A stretch of 64,000 nt of DNA from Phytomonospora sp040655735. Lineage in GTDB: Bacteria > Actinomycetota > Actinomycetes > Mycobacteriales > Micromonosporaceae. The stretch lies in contig NZ_JBFAKK010000005.1 of the NCBI RefSeq assembly GCF_040655735.1, forward strand, positions 372,001-436,000, written 5' to 3'. Shown one piece after another: positions 46,361-55,262 of the stretch. The first letter of the stretch is position 1. Every line of letters begins with the position of its first letter. The notes beneath the pieces are model-generated. The model was given only the letters and a program-made list of their open reading frames with translations. It made no database searches and was not told the DNA's origin. The translations under genes and the position numbers were made by a program.

Positions 46361-47264
46361 GGCCGGCGCAGGCCTCGTAGGCCTCGACAGCCAACTCGCC
46401 GAGCCGGTCGCCGTACGCGGCGATCGGCGAGGCCCGGTGCCACAGCAGGCGGTGCCGCAACCACATCGGTGACCCCGCCAGGGGACGGACCACGACGCCC
46501 TCGGGTGCCGGGAAGGTCGCCTGGCAGGGCACGAGCCCCTTTCCCGCGCTGAGCAGCTCGTGGAGCAGCCGCGTCTCGGCGACGTGGTGGCCGACGACCG
46601 GCGTGAAGCCCAGGGCTCGGCAGGTGTTGGTGAAGTACTCCGGCCAGCCCGCGCCGTCCGAGCGCGGCAGCACCCACGCCTCGTCGGCGAGTTCCGCCAG
46701 CTCGATCTCCTCCCGCGCGGCGAGCCGGTGCCCGGCACCCAGCGCGACGAAAACCGGGTCGGCCACCACCCGGCAACCATCCACATGGGACGGTGTCGCC
46801 AGCTCGCGGCCCGGGTAGTCGACGACCACGGCCGCGTCGAGCCGTCCGGTGGCGACCAGGTCCAGCAGCAGCCGGGGCGAGTACTCGGCGCGCATGTCGA
46901 CCCGCCACTGCGGGAAGGCCTCGGCCAGGCGGTCGGCGAGTCCCACGATGATGGGCCCGGATATCCCGCCCAGCCGCAGTTCGTGCGCGTAACCGCCGCC
47001 CGCGCGCCGTCGCAGACCGCCCGCCAGGTCCTCCAGGTCGGCGAGAATGGCGCGGGACCGGGCGATCAGGTACTCGCCGAGAGCGGTCGGCTCCACACCC
47101 CGCTGGTGCCGGGCGAATAACGGGGCCCCGGCGGCGTCCTCGATGCGGCGCAGCTTCGCCGTCAGCGCGGGCTGCGAGACGCCGAGGGCGCTGGCCGCCC
47201 GCGTGATGCTGCCCTCGTCGGCGATCGCGCAGACGATGCGCAGGTGACGCGGCTCCAGCTCCAT
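46314..47264 (-). CDS. LysR family transcriptional regulator
   Basis: A 316-residue LTTR. The HTH (about 5-62) is LRIVCAIADEGSITRAASALGVSQPALTAKLRRIE, and the effector domain begins about residue 90. ATG 47264 fits TAACAT 7 bases upstream, giving a predicted leaderless transcript, and longer frames are not conserved. Divergent from the M64 peptidase gene with 62 bases between start codons, so that gene is the likely target. Confidence 0.9.
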   Translation of the reverse strand: MELEPRHLRIVCAIADEGSITRAASALGVSQPALTAKLRRIEDAAGAPLFARHQRGVEPTALGEYLIARSRAILADLEDLAGGLRRRAGGGYAHELRLGGISGPIIVGLADRLAEAFPQWRVDMRAEYSPRLLLDLVATGRLDAAVVVDYPGRELATPSHVDGCRVVADPVFVALGAGHRLAAREEIELAELADEAWVLPRSDGAGWPEYFTNTCRALGFTPVVGHHVAETRLLHELLSAGKGLVPCQATFPAPEGVVVRPLAGSPMWLRHRLLWHRASPIAAYGDRLGELAVEAYEACAGLRPQYLRWRRRHDGS

Positions 47265-47277
47265 CCGCTGGATGTTA
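47265..47277 (-). promoter_or_regulatory. -10 element of leaderless promoter for lysR
   Basis: Minus-strand TAACAT (47277-47272), 7 bases before ATG 47264. Confidence 0.55.
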
Positions 47278-47314
47278 TGGCGGCATGGGATGTGCTGGCA
47301 ATGCCGGAATCGTC

Positions 47315-47326
47315 CATAGTCGACCC
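47315..47326 (+). promoter_or_regulatory. -10 element of leaderless promoter for the M64 peptidase
   Basis: CATAGT (47315-47320), 6 bases before ATG 47327. The same hexamer is the predicted -10 of groES. Confidence 0.45.
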
Positions 47327-48574
47327 ATGACGACCACCGGCAGATCATTACGTCCCGGCCTGGCGCTGGCGACGATGGCCGCCCTCGGCCTCACCCTCCT
47401 ACCCGCACCCGCCGCCTCGGCGGCCGAGCCGGTCCCCGCCGGCTCCCACGCCGTGAAGACCGAGCTGCGCGAGGTCTTCTCTCCCGACGGGACCATCACC
47501 CGGGCCCCGATCTCGGTTCCGGCGACCGAGTCGCAGGCCCCGGCCTCGGAAGTGGCGGCCGCGGCCGTCACGCCCATCATCAACAACGGCGACCCGGCGA
47601 CGCATCTCGACCTGGTGATCGTCGGCGACGGCTACACCAGCACGCAGCTGGGGACCTACGACAGCCACGTGCGCTCGAAGGTCGACGAGCTGTTCGCCGT
47701 CGAGCCCTTCGCGAGCTACAAGAGCCTTTTCAACGTCTGGAAGGTCGACGTCGTCTCGCAGCAGTCGGGGGTCGACCATGACCCCTACGGCACGTACCGG
47801 ACCACCGCGCTCGACATGTACTTCCACTGCGGCGGGACCGCGCGGCTGTTGTGCGTCAACGAGACCAAGGCCAACCAGTACGCCCGGCAGGCCCCCGACG
47901 TCGACCAGGTCGTCGCGCTGGCCAACACCACCACCTACGGTGGCGCCGGCGGCGGCGTGGCGACCGCCTCGGGCGGCAACGCCTCGGCGGGGCAGATCGT
48001 CGTGCACGAACTCGGCCACTCCATCGGCGGACTCGCCGACGAGTACGACTATGGCGGGGGCACCAACTACACCGGCGCGGAGCTGCGGGAGGCCAACGCC
48101 TCGATCCACCAGCGGTCGACGATGGTGAGCCGGCAGACGAAGTGGTGGCGGTGGATGGGACAGTCCACACCGGACGGTGGCGTGATCGACACCTTCAACG
48201 GCTGCCGCTACTACACCAACGGCATCTACCGGCCGAGTTCGAACTCGATCATGCGAACCCTCGGCAGGCAGTTCAACCTGCCGGGCCGCGAGCAGATGAT
48301 CGCCTCGTTCTACGCGAAGGCGACGATCGCCGTGAGCGAGAAGCCCTTGTCGGTGGTCGTGCCGGAAGGTGTGGGGACTCTCGTCGTCACCTGGCGGGTG
48401 GACGGCGAGGTGGTCGCGTCGATGACCGGCAGGAGCGACTTCGACCGGGGACTCCTCGGCGCACGTGGCGCCGGGAGCCACCGGGTGACGGTGACGGTCA
48501 CCGACGGGACCGACTGGGTCCGCGATCCGGCTCTTCGTAAAGGGCTGTCGGCGACTTTCGCCTGGACCGTGTGA
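47327..48574 (+). CDS. Secreted M64-family zinc metallopeptidase
   Basis: A 415-residue exported protein: signal peptide about 1-33 (APAASAA), a short pro-region, then the M64 (IgA-peptidase-like) domain. Zinc motif HELGHSIGGLADEY (about 227-240) has two His, the catalytic Glu and the downstream Asp. LDLVIVGDGYTS near residue 88 is the conserved opening of this family. The C-terminal 80 residues are a beta-sandwich-like domain (SVVVPEGVGTLVVTWRVDG). Terminated by a strong hairpin shared with the convergent gene. Confidence 0.88.
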   Translation: MTTTGRSLRPGLALATMAALGLTLLPAPAASAAEPVPAGSHAVKTELREVFSPDGTITRAPISVPATESQAPASEVAAAAVTPIINNGDPATHLDLVIVGDGYTSTQLGTYDSHVRSKVDELFAVEPFASYKSLFNVWKVDVVSQQSGVDHDPYGTYRTTALDMYFHCGGTARLLCVNETKANQYARQAPDVDQVVALANTTTYGGAGGGVATASGGNASAGQIVVHELGHSIGGLADEYDYGGGTNYTGAELREANASIHQRSTMVSRQTKWWRWMGQSTPDGGVIDTFNGCRYYTNGIYRPSSNSIMRTLGRQFNLPGREQMIASFYAKATIAVSEKPLSVVVPEGVGTLVVTWRVDGEVVASMTGRSDFDRGLLGARGAGSHRVTVTVTDGTDWVRDPALRKGLSATFAWTV

Positions 48575-48580
48575 CCCGCC

Positions 48581-48611
48581 GCGCGCCCCCGCCGACCCGG
48601 CGGGGGCGCGC
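48581..48611. terminator. Bidirectional terminator hairpin
   Basis: GCGCGCCCCCGCC (48581-48593), loop GACCC, perfect complement 48599-48611. It sits between the convergent M64 peptidase and transglutaminase-like genes. Confidence 0.8.
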
Positions 48612-48640
48612 ACGCGTCAGTGGGGGCGGTCCCTTGGCCG

Positions 48641-49584
48641 TCAGGCGATTCCCAGCGCCGACCGGACGATCCGCACCCGGTTGCGCCCCGGCACCACGCC
48701 GTATCGGGTCCGGACGTGGACGTCGAACGTGTGCTCCCCTGCGGGCCCGGCCGGGACCCACAGGTCGCCGGTCTCGGTTCCGTCGACGACGAAGCCGTGC
48801 GTGTCGGGATGCTCGGCACGGAAGCGGAGTGCGGCCCGTCCGTCCACATCGCCCGGTCCGGCCGAGACCCGCGAAAGGTCGGGGTGGGCCGAGGTCATGT
48901 CGGTGCCGAGGACCCAGTCGGCGTGCAACGTCAGGGTGTCCTCGAAGGCCGGCGCGACCGGCCCTTCGAACAGCAGCGTCCTGCCGGTCGCCCCGTTGGC
49001 GAAGTACGACCACCACAGGGCCACATCGCTGTGCTCCAAAGGCACGCGCAGTGTCACGTGCTCGGCGGTGCGGAACCCGCGCGGTGCATGGTGAGCAGTT
49101 CCGCGAGGCCGAGCGGCCGGCCGCCGTCGTGCCAGTACAGGCCGTTCTGCCCGTCGAGGACGACCCCGGCGGCGATGTCGTCGATCCACGCCTCGGTGAA
49201 GCGGTGTCCGCGGCCGATGCCGAAGTGGTGGTCTCGGGTGTAGCCGTTGGCTCCGAGTGCGGGGATGCCGACGGCGTTGAGGGCTTGCGTGAGGACGGTG
49301 GAGTATTCGACGCAGCGGAAGCGCCGTCCGTCGTCGACGGCTTCGAGGAGTTTCACCGCGTCCATGCCGATGCCGGTCTGGTCGTTGGCGTGCTTCCACC
49401 GGGTGGTGGTCCATTCCATGAGCAGCAGGGCGGTGTCCCATGCCGTCGGCAGGCGCTCGGGGAGCCGTTCGAGGAGCAGGGCCTCACGGTCGGGCGGGAG
49501 CCGGTCGGTTCGCAGCGGTAGGGAAGGCGCCGCCGTCGGCCAGTCCAGGAGGCGGAGCGGTGGCGGCGGGATGTCGGCGCGCAT
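48641..49584 (-). pseudogene. Transglutaminase-like gene split by a frameshift
   Basis: Two adjacent minus-strand frames together encode one protein of about 310 residues. Frame 1 (49584-49054, 176 aa) carries the transglutaminase-like core with Cys in RFRCVEYSTVL, His in GHRFTEAWID and Asp in VVLDGQNG, then stops. Frame 2 continues without a start from about 49095 to 48641 with ordinary codon bias, encoding a beta-rich domain (EHVTLRVPLEHSDVALWWSYF ... RTRYGVVPGRNRVRIVR). The switch lies in the codons for LLTMHRAG/HAPRGF, a shift of -1 (or +2). No slippery heptamer is seen. It is a real lesion, a sequencing error, or less likely two proteins. The N-terminus may also be incomplete. Confidence 0.65.
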
Positions 49585-49622
49585 GCGGTCGCACAGCTGG
49601 GGCCAGTCGGGCAGGGTTTCCC

Positions 49623-50007
49623 CGTGTCATGGTCACGCCGCGGCTGTCGTCGGGTGCTCCATGCACCGTCTCATGTGGAGTGCGGGGGCGGGGGTGGGGC
49701 ACTTTCGGAGCTCCGGGCGGTACGGCCGCCGCACGGCCCCGCGCTGGTCTCGACCCCGGCGCCGGTCTCAACCTCAGCCCTCAAGGTCAAGCCCCGGCTG
49801 AGGGCTTCGCCCCCAGACCCCCACCAGGAACTCCGTCCCTGGACCCGGACCTCTCGCCTCGGCTGCGGGCCGTTCGGCTGGTCCTTGTGCGCGGCCCGGT
49901 TCGCCTTGGCCCGTGACCAATCTTGCCCTGCCCCTCGTGCTTCCTTTAGGGCCCGGCTTCGCCTTTCGCCGTGGTTCCCGCGTTGTCCATGCGAGCTTGG
50001 GGGAGTG
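49623..50007. other. Spacer upstream of the SARP-like gene
   Basis: About 385 bases without a credible gene. An inverted repeat CCTCAGCC (49772-49779) / GGCTGAGG (49796-49803) is the only clear structure. It could be a leader hairpin or regulator site. Confidence 0.4.
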
Positions 50008-51882
50008 ATGGTCTTCCGCATCTTGGGGCCGGTGTCTGCGGTGGTGGGTGGGCGTGAGTTGCACTTTCCGGGTCGCAAACGTGCGACCCTGCTCGCCGCT
50101 CTCCTCCTCGACAACCGGCGTGTGGTCCCGACGGAGCGGCTCATCTCCGCGTTGTGGGATGAGGAGCCGCCGGCGACGGCGTGGCAGCAGGCGCAGAATC
50201 TCGCGTCGGGGCTTCGCCGGGATTTCGCCACCTTCGGCGAGCCGGATCTGCTCGATGGGGTCGCCGGGGGGTACCGCATCGTCGCCGAGCCCGGCCGCCT
50301 GGACGCCGACTCCGCTGACTCCTGCGCCGCGCGGGCTCGCGCGGACGCCGTCGCCGGGCGTCATTCGCAGGCTGTCGCGGGTTTCGAGCGGGCGCTCTCA
50401 GCGTGGCGGGGTCCGGTGTTGGCGGGGCTTCGGGGGCGGGTGATCGAGGCGGCGGCGCTGCGTCTGGAGGAGTCGCGGCTGTCGCTGATGGAGGAGTGCG
50501 AGGAGTCGCGGCTGGCGGTCGGCCATCACGACGAGGTCATCGCCACGACCAGGTCGCTGCTGGTCGAGCAGCCTTTCCGGCAGCGGACGCTCGCCTCGCT
50601 CATGCGCGCCCTCGACCACGCCGGCCGCACCGCCGAGGCACTGGAGGTCTACGCCGGCTTCCGTGCGCGACTCTCCGCCGAGCTCGGCATCGAGCCGGGC
50701 GCCGACCTCAAGGCCGTCCACCTCGCGATCCTGCGGCCCGACCCGGCACCGGCCGCCGCCTCCCCGTCGGCGGCCCGCTCATCGGCGCCTCACCCGCCCG
50801 CCACCTCGAGAACCCCCGCCGAACTCCCCGCCACCGTCAGCGGCTTCGTCGGCCGCACAAGGGAACTCGCCGCCCTCACCGCCCTCGACGGCCGCCTCGC
50901 GACGATCTCCGGCCAACCCGGCGTCGGCAAGACCGCCCTCGCCGTGCACTGGGGCAACGCCAACCGCCACCGCTTCCCCGACGGCCAGCTCTACGTCGAC
51001 CTCCGCGGCCACGGCCCCCGAACCCCGGCCACCCCCATCGAGGTCCTCCGGCGCTTCCTGCGCACCCTCGGCGTCACCGGGAACCTGCCCGAGGACCCCG
51101 AGGAGGCCGCCGCGGCCTACCGCTCCCAAGTCGCCGACCGCGCCCTCCTCGTCGTCCTCGACAACGTCGCCACCGCCCACCAGGTGCGCCCGCTGCTGCC
51201 CGGCGGCCAGCGCGGCTTCGCGCTGGTCACCAGCCGCGACAACCTCTGCGGCCTCATCGCCCGCGACGGCGCCCGCCCCGTCCGCCTGCGACAGCTCGAC
51301 GAGCACGACTCCCGCGCCCTGCTCACCTCGGCGCTCGGCACCGGCCTCGCCACCGGCGAACCCGCCGCCCTCGACCGCCTCGCCGCCCTCTGCGGCCACC
51401 TCCCCCTGGCCCTGCGCATCGCCGCCGCCAACGTCCTGGCCGACGACCACCCGTCGGTCGCCGCCTACGTCGAACGCCTCGACACCGACCGCCTGTCCGC
51501 CCTGACCGTCGCCGGCGAACCGGCCACCGCCGTCTCCGAGGCGCTGCGCATGTCCTACGACGCGCTCGGCGATACCGAACGAACCCTCCTGCGCCGCCTG
51601 GGCAACGTCGCCGGCCCCGCCTTCGGCACCGCCCTCGCCGACGCGCTCCTGGGCGCCGACGCCGGCCCCGCCCTGCGCCGCCTGGTCGGCCAGAACCTCG
51701 TCGAACAGCCCACCGCCGGCTGCTACCGGCTCCACGACCTCGTCCGCGACTACGCCGAGCAACGCGCAAGCTTCGACGAATCCCCGTCGGAGCACGAGGC
51801 GGCCGCCGCACTCGCCGCCTTCCGCGCCCGTCGCGGTCAGCTCACCGCAACCCGACCCGCCGAGACCGTCACCCTCGCCTGA
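50008..51882 (+). CDS. AfsR/SARP-type regulator with NB-ARC ATPase domain
   Basis: A 624-residue regulator. Residues 1-95 form an OmpR-like winged helix (FRILGPVSAVVGGRELHFPGRKRATLLAALLL). About 96-240 is the bacterial transcriptional activation domain (ALSAWRGPVLAGL ... ALEVYAGFRARLSAELGIEPGADL). About 280-600 is an NB-ARC-type ATPase with Walker A GQPGVGKTALA (about 303) and Walker B ALLVVLDNV. It lacks the C-terminal TPR repeats of full AfsR. SARPs usually activate antibiotic clusters, but no biosynthetic cluster lies in this window, so its targets are remote. ATG 50008 has GGGGGA upstream. Confidence 0.87.
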   Translation: MVFRILGPVSAVVGGRELHFPGRKRATLLAALLLDNRRVVPTERLISALWDEEPPATAWQQAQNLASGLRRDFATFGEPDLLDGVAGGYRIVAEPGRLDADSADSCAARARADAVAGRHSQAVAGFERALSAWRGPVLAGLRGRVIEAAALRLEESRLSLMEECEESRLAVGHHDEVIATTRSLLVEQPFRQRTLASLMRALDHAGRTAEALEVYAGFRARLSAELGIEPGADLKAVHLAILRPDPAPAAASPSAARSSAPHPPATSRTPAELPATVSGFVGRTRELAALTALDGRLATISGQPGVGKTALAVHWGNANRHRFPDGQLYVDLRGHGPRTPATPIEVLRRFLRTLGVTGNLPEDPEEAAAAYRSQVADRALLVVLDNVATAHQVRPLLPGGQRGFALVTSRDNLCGLIARDGARPVRLRQLDEHDSRALLTSALGTGLATGEPAALDRLAALCGHLPLALRIAAANVLADDHPSVAAYVERLDTDRLSALTVAGEPATAVSEALRMSYDALGDTERTLLRRLGNVAGPAFGTALADALLGADAGPALRRLVGQNLVEQPTAGCYRLHDLVRDYAEQRASFDESPSEHEAAAALAAFRARRGQLTATRPAETVTLA

Positions 51883-51889
51883 GAAGCGA

Positions 51890-51925
51890 AAAGCGCCGCC
51901 GCGGAAAAGACCGCGACGGCGCTTT
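51890..51925. terminator. Bidirectional terminator hairpin
   Basis: AAAGCGCCGCCGCGG (51890-51904), loop AAAAGA, CCGCGACGGCGCTTT (51911-51925). One mismatch in a 15-bp stem; A-rich and T-rich flanks on both sides suit both convergent genes. Confidence 0.85.
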
Positions 51926-51939
51926 CGAGAACCCGGACC

Positions 51940-53172
51940 CTAGTCGGTCCAGCGGGCGACGACGGTCTCCCCGCCGACGACCCGCTCACCGGGCGCGACC
52001 AGCGCCTCGGCGCGGTCGGCGGGCAGGTAGATGTCGGTACGCGAACCGAAACGGATCAGGCCGTAGCGCTCGCCCTTGGCGACCAGCGCGCCGACCTTGG
52101 CGCGGTTGATGATGCGGCGGGCCAGCAGACCGGTCCGCTGCGCGACGACCGCGCGACCGCGCGGGGTGTCCACGACGGTGTAGCAGGCGACGTTGTGCTC
52201 GGCGGCGGCCTTCATGGCCGGGGCGTAGCCGCCCGACTCGCGGAAGACGTCGACGACGCGTCCGGCCACCGGCGAGCGGTTGACGTGCACGTCGAGGACC
52301 GAGAGGAACACCGCGACCCGCAGCCACTCCGTGCCGGCCTCGCCGGTGAGCGCACCGAAGCGGTCGTCGGTGATGTGCTCGACGGACAGGACCTTGCCGT
52401 CGCTGGCGGCGACGACGGCCTCGTTCTCGTCGGGGACCGAGCGCTCGGGGTCGCGGAAGAAGGCCGCGACGGGAGCGGCGGCCAGCGCCGGGACGAGCCA
52501 CAGCTTCGACTTGGGCCGGACCCGCTTGAGCAGCACTGCCGCGCCGAGGGCGATGGCACCGGCCGCGACGCCGTTGGAGTCGATGTGCATGCGTCCGGTG
52601 ACCGGGACGCTCGACGGCCGGTAGGCCGGGGCGAGCTTCTCGGCGTCGGCGGGCTTGGCCAGCCCGAAGCGCAGGCGGTGCACGCGCAGCGGCGGGCGGT
52701 TGCGCAGGACGAGGTCCTCGGCGACGCCGTGCTCGGCGATCAGGTCGGTCAGCTCGAAGGCGACCGGGCCGCGCGCCGGGACGGCCAGGACGAGCATGCC
52801 GCTCTCCTTGACGACCGCGCGCAGCGATTCGAGGTACTTGGCGGTCTCGCCGTCGAGGGTGGACACCGGTGCGGCGACCATGACGACGTCGGCGGGGCGG
52901 GCGTCGGCGAGTGCCGTGACGACCTTGGTGCGTCCGGCGACCCAGGTGCCCTGGGCGTCGAGGTGCTCGGACATGGCCGTGGCCGACTCGGGGTCGGACA
53001 CGATGGTGAGTTCGTCACCGGGTGCGAGGGCGTCGAGCGCGGCCGCCAGTACGGGCGAACCGGGTTCGGCGCCCACCAGAAGACCGGTCTGGGGCGCACC
53101 GTGGCGGGCGAACTCGTCGGCGATGGCGCGGGCGGCACGATCACCGACACGCGAGGATGGGGACAGACTCAT
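51940..53172 (-). CDS. psd: Phosphatidylserine decarboxylase fused to a methyltransferase-like domain
   Basis: A 410-residue protein. Residues about 195-410 are a short-type PSD proenzyme: FFRDPERSVP, FLSVLDVHVNRSPVAGRV, and the self-cleavage site FGSRTDIYLP with Ser377 becoming the pyruvoyl group. Residues 1-175 form a Rossmann-like domain resembling a SAM methyltransferase (GLLVGAEPGSPVLAAAL, DELTIVSDPES, DVVMVAAPVS, GMLVLAVPARG). Short PSDs are normally about 210 residues, so the N-terminal half is an added domain. ATG 53172 has GGAG 6 bases upstream. It acts after PssA to make phosphatidylethanolamine. Confidence 0.88.
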   Translation of the reverse strand: MSLSPSSRVGDRAARAIADEFARHGAPQTGLLVGAEPGSPVLAAALDALAPGDELTIVSDPESATAMSEHLDAQGTWVAGRTKVVTALADARPADVVMVAAPVSTLDGETAKYLESLRAVVKESGMLVLAVPARGPVAFELTDLIAEHGVAEDLVLRNRPPLRVHRLRFGLAKPADAEKLAPAYRPSSVPVTGRMHIDSNGVAAGAIALGAAVLLKRVRPKSKLWLVPALAAAPVAAFFRDPERSVPDENEAVVAASDGKVLSVEHITDDRFGALTGEAGTEWLRVAVFLSVLDVHVNRSPVAGRVVDVFRESGGYAPAMKAAAEHNVACYTVVDTPRGRAVVAQRTGLLARRIINRAKVGALVAKGERYGLIRFGSRTDIYLPADRAEALVAPGERVVGGETVVARWTD

Positions 53173-53220
53173 CAAAAGCTCCACAGGTGGCAGAAGACCC
53201 CATCCAGCATAGGCGGCGTC

Positions 53221-53724
53221 TCAGCCGCCGCTCTTCGGGTCGCCGGTCTCCTCAGGCGTGTCGCCCTCGGTCAGGCGCTTGGTGGGTGTGACGGGACTCT
53301 CCGGGAGAGGCATCTCGACGGTGGGCCGCGTCTCCAGTCGGCTCTCCTCGATCTTGCGGATGAGCTCGTCGGCGCGGTCCCGCTCCTCGCGGCTGAGCCT
53401 GCGGTGCAGGTCGAGGCCGCTGAGGCCGGTGAGGGGCTCGGCGTCCTCGACGGTCGGTTCGGACGCGATGTGCTCGGCGGTCGTCGCGGTCGGCGCCGAC
53501 TCGAACAGGCCGGGCGTCGCCACCGGCGCCACGGGGGTCTTCTTGCGCGGGCGCAGGGCGCTGACCAGGCCGATCAGGCCGGCCGCGATGAGCGTCCCGG
53601 CGACCATGAGGCCGAAGCCCGGTGCCGAGATCTCGGTGAAGCGCGAGGTCAGCCACCAGCAGACGACGCCGAGGAAGATGACGGCGAAGACCAGGGAGAC
53701 GGTGTCGGTCTGGTGCTTTTTCAT
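53221..53724 (-). CDS. Small membrane protein with acidic cytosolic tail
   Basis: A 167-residue protein with two helices at the N-terminus (about 8-27 and 36-57) and a Pro/Glu-rich tail containing LHRRLSREERDRADELIRKIEE, a likely amphipathic helix or coiled coil. Its start overlaps the stop of the PspC gene by 4 bases (53721-53724), so the two are co-translated. Function unknown; probably part of the PspC stress module. Confidence 0.75.
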   Translation of the reverse strand: MKKHQTDTVSLVFAVIFLGVVCWWLTSRFTEISAPGFGLMVAGTLIAAGLIGLVSALRPRKKTPVAPVATPGLFESAPTATTAEHIASEPTVEDAEPLTGLSGLDLHRRLSREERDRADELIRKIEESRLETRPTVEMPLPESPVTPTKRLTEGDTPEETGDPKSGG

Positions 53725-55067
53725 CGGGTGATCTCCAGGCTGCCGAGGTCGACGTAGGCGTTGACGGTGATCTCGCCACCGCCGGGGCCGTCGGCGCCCT
53801 CGTCGGTGTTGACGCTGTCGGCGGAGCCGCCGTGCTCCCAGCCGAAGAGGTTCATGTAGCCGAGGTCGACGTGGCCGTTGGCGGTGACGTCGACGTCCGG
53901 CGGGAGGATCACGTGGAAGGAGCCGCTGTCGACCCGGATGTCGATGGTGAGGACGTCGGTGTCGGTGAACTCGACCTTGCGCAGGTCGAGGGTGCCGTCG
54001 ACCTGGTCGTAGACGTAGCTGGACTGGATCGCCGCGACCGTCTCGGGCGCCCAGAGCTTGCGGGGGCCGGAGTCGACGTTGTCGACGACCCAGGTCACGG
54101 CCGTGTAGGCCATGAGCGTCAGCGACAGGACGATGCCGATGGCGATCATGCTGCGGGCCCGCCCGATCCAGGTGCCGATGAGCAGGCCGACGGCGCTGAC
54201 GGTCAGGGCGGTCGCCAGGTACCAGCCGAAGGGGATGGACGCGCCGGCGAGGTCGACGATGCCGAGGACGCCGAGGATCACGGCCATGGCCGACAGGATC
54301 GCCAGGGGCAGCTTCGAGCGCGGGCGGCGCGGTTTCGGTGGCCGGGGCTGCTGGGGCGGCGGGTACACGGGCCGCTGCGGGGGCGGGGGAGGCGTGCCGT
54401 AGCGGGGCGGGGTCGCCAGTGGCGGCAGGAAGGGCTTGGGGCCCGCCTCAGTGCCCTCTGCGGGCTTGGCGCCGTGGACGGTGCTTTGGGTCGTGTAAGC
54501 CGCGTAGGGCCCGTAGGGGGCGAATGGGGCGCGGTAGCCGGCGGGTGGAGTGTGGGGTGAGGACGGCGGGGTCGTGAACTCGGGCGGGATCGGCGGCGTG
54601 TACCCCTGCGGGTACGTCATCCGCGCCTGGCGCTGCGGTTCGGTGCGGACCAGGTAGACGACCGCCAGGATCAGCGCGGCGCCCATGCCCACGGCGATGG
54701 GGAAGTTGTCCCAGAACACCACGAAGGCGGCCAGGGCGACGCCGACGCCGAGCGCGAGGGTCAGCGGGGCACTGGTGCTCGACCGGCCGCGCCCGAACAG
54801 CGCTTCGAGCGGCGAGGCCGTGTCGCCCTCGGCGGGCGTGAAGAGCCACAGGAGCGCGTAGACGATGAGGCCCGTCCCCGCGAAGAGGATGAGCACGGCG
54901 AACAGCACCCGCCACAACAGCGGGTCGCTGCGCGTCGCGCGGCCGATGGCGGAGCAGACGCCGGCGACCTTGGCGTCCTCCTTGGGCCGGACCAGGCCCA
55001 GCGGCGGCCGGGGAAGGCCTCGCGGGGCGGGTCCTTGCGGGCCGCTGGTGGGGGCGTAGTCGGTCAT
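53721..55067 (-). CDS. PspC domain membrane protein with DUF4097-like C-terminus
   Basis: A 448-residue protein. An N-terminal PspC domain (about 27-85: EDAKVAGVCSAIGRATRSDPLLWRVLF) is followed by further helices to about 145. A Pro/Tyr-rich linker (about 150-255) comes next, then a second group of four helices (about 255-345), and an external beta-helical DUF4097/LiaF-like domain (FHVILPPDVDVTANGHVDLG). PspC and LiaF-type proteins sense or buffer membrane stress. Divergent from a PspC-histidine kinase with 195 bases between the starts. Confidence 0.85.
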   Translation of the reverse strand: MTDYAPTSGPQGPAPRGLPRPPLGLVRPKEDAKVAGVCSAIGRATRSDPLLWRVLFAVLILFAGTGLIVYALLWLFTPAEGDTASPLEALFGRGRSSTSAPLTLALGVGVALAAFVVFWDNFPIAVGMGAALILAVVYLVRTEPQRQARMTYPQGYTPPIPPEFTTPPSSPHTPPAGYRAPFAPYGPYAAYTTQSTVHGAKPAEGTEAGPKPFLPPLATPPRYGTPPPPPQRPVYPPPQQPRPPKPRRPRSKLPLAILSAMAVILGVLGIVDLAGASIPFGWYLATALTVSAVGLLIGTWIGRARSMIAIGIVLSLTLMAYTAVTWVVDNVDSGPRKLWAPETVAAIQSSYVYDQVDGTLDLRKVEFTDTDVLTIDIRVDSGSFHVILPPDVDVTANGHVDLGYMNLFGWEHGGSADSVNTDEGADGPGGGEITVNAYVDLGSLEITR

Positions 55068-55068
55068 T

Positions 55069-55188
55069 CCTCGATCGTGCCGAAAAGCGCCGCCGAAATC
55101 CTCGGGGACGCCCCTGAACTGACCCTGAGATCTGCATTTCGGGGTCGTAAGACATGGTCACGGCCACGCACGCGTGTGACGATCGAGG
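55069..55188. promoter_or_regulatory. Divergent control region of the PspC module
   Basis: A 10-bp inverted repeat CCTCGATCGT (55069-55078) / ACGATCGAGG (55179-55188) brackets the spacer. Between them are two CCCTGA direct repeats (55112-55117 and 55123-55128) one helical turn apart, a plausible site for the NarL-type regulator at 56575. The left arm overlaps the Shine-Dalgarno of the leftward gene. Confidence 0.45.
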
Positions 55189-55262
55189 AGCACCGCCCCG
55201 CACCCACGAAGGAGTTCCGCCATCAGCGTCACGCAGGCACCGCGACGTCCACGGGGACGGCT

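Noticed and set aside
49054..49095. Programmed -1 ribosomal frameshift in the transglutaminase-like gene
   Set aside because: No slippery heptamer or clear downstream pseudoknot; a mutation or sequencing error is simpler.
50008..51882. Secondary-metabolite cluster around the SARP-like gene
   Set aside because: No PKS, NRPS, terpene, RiPP or tailoring genes occur in the window.
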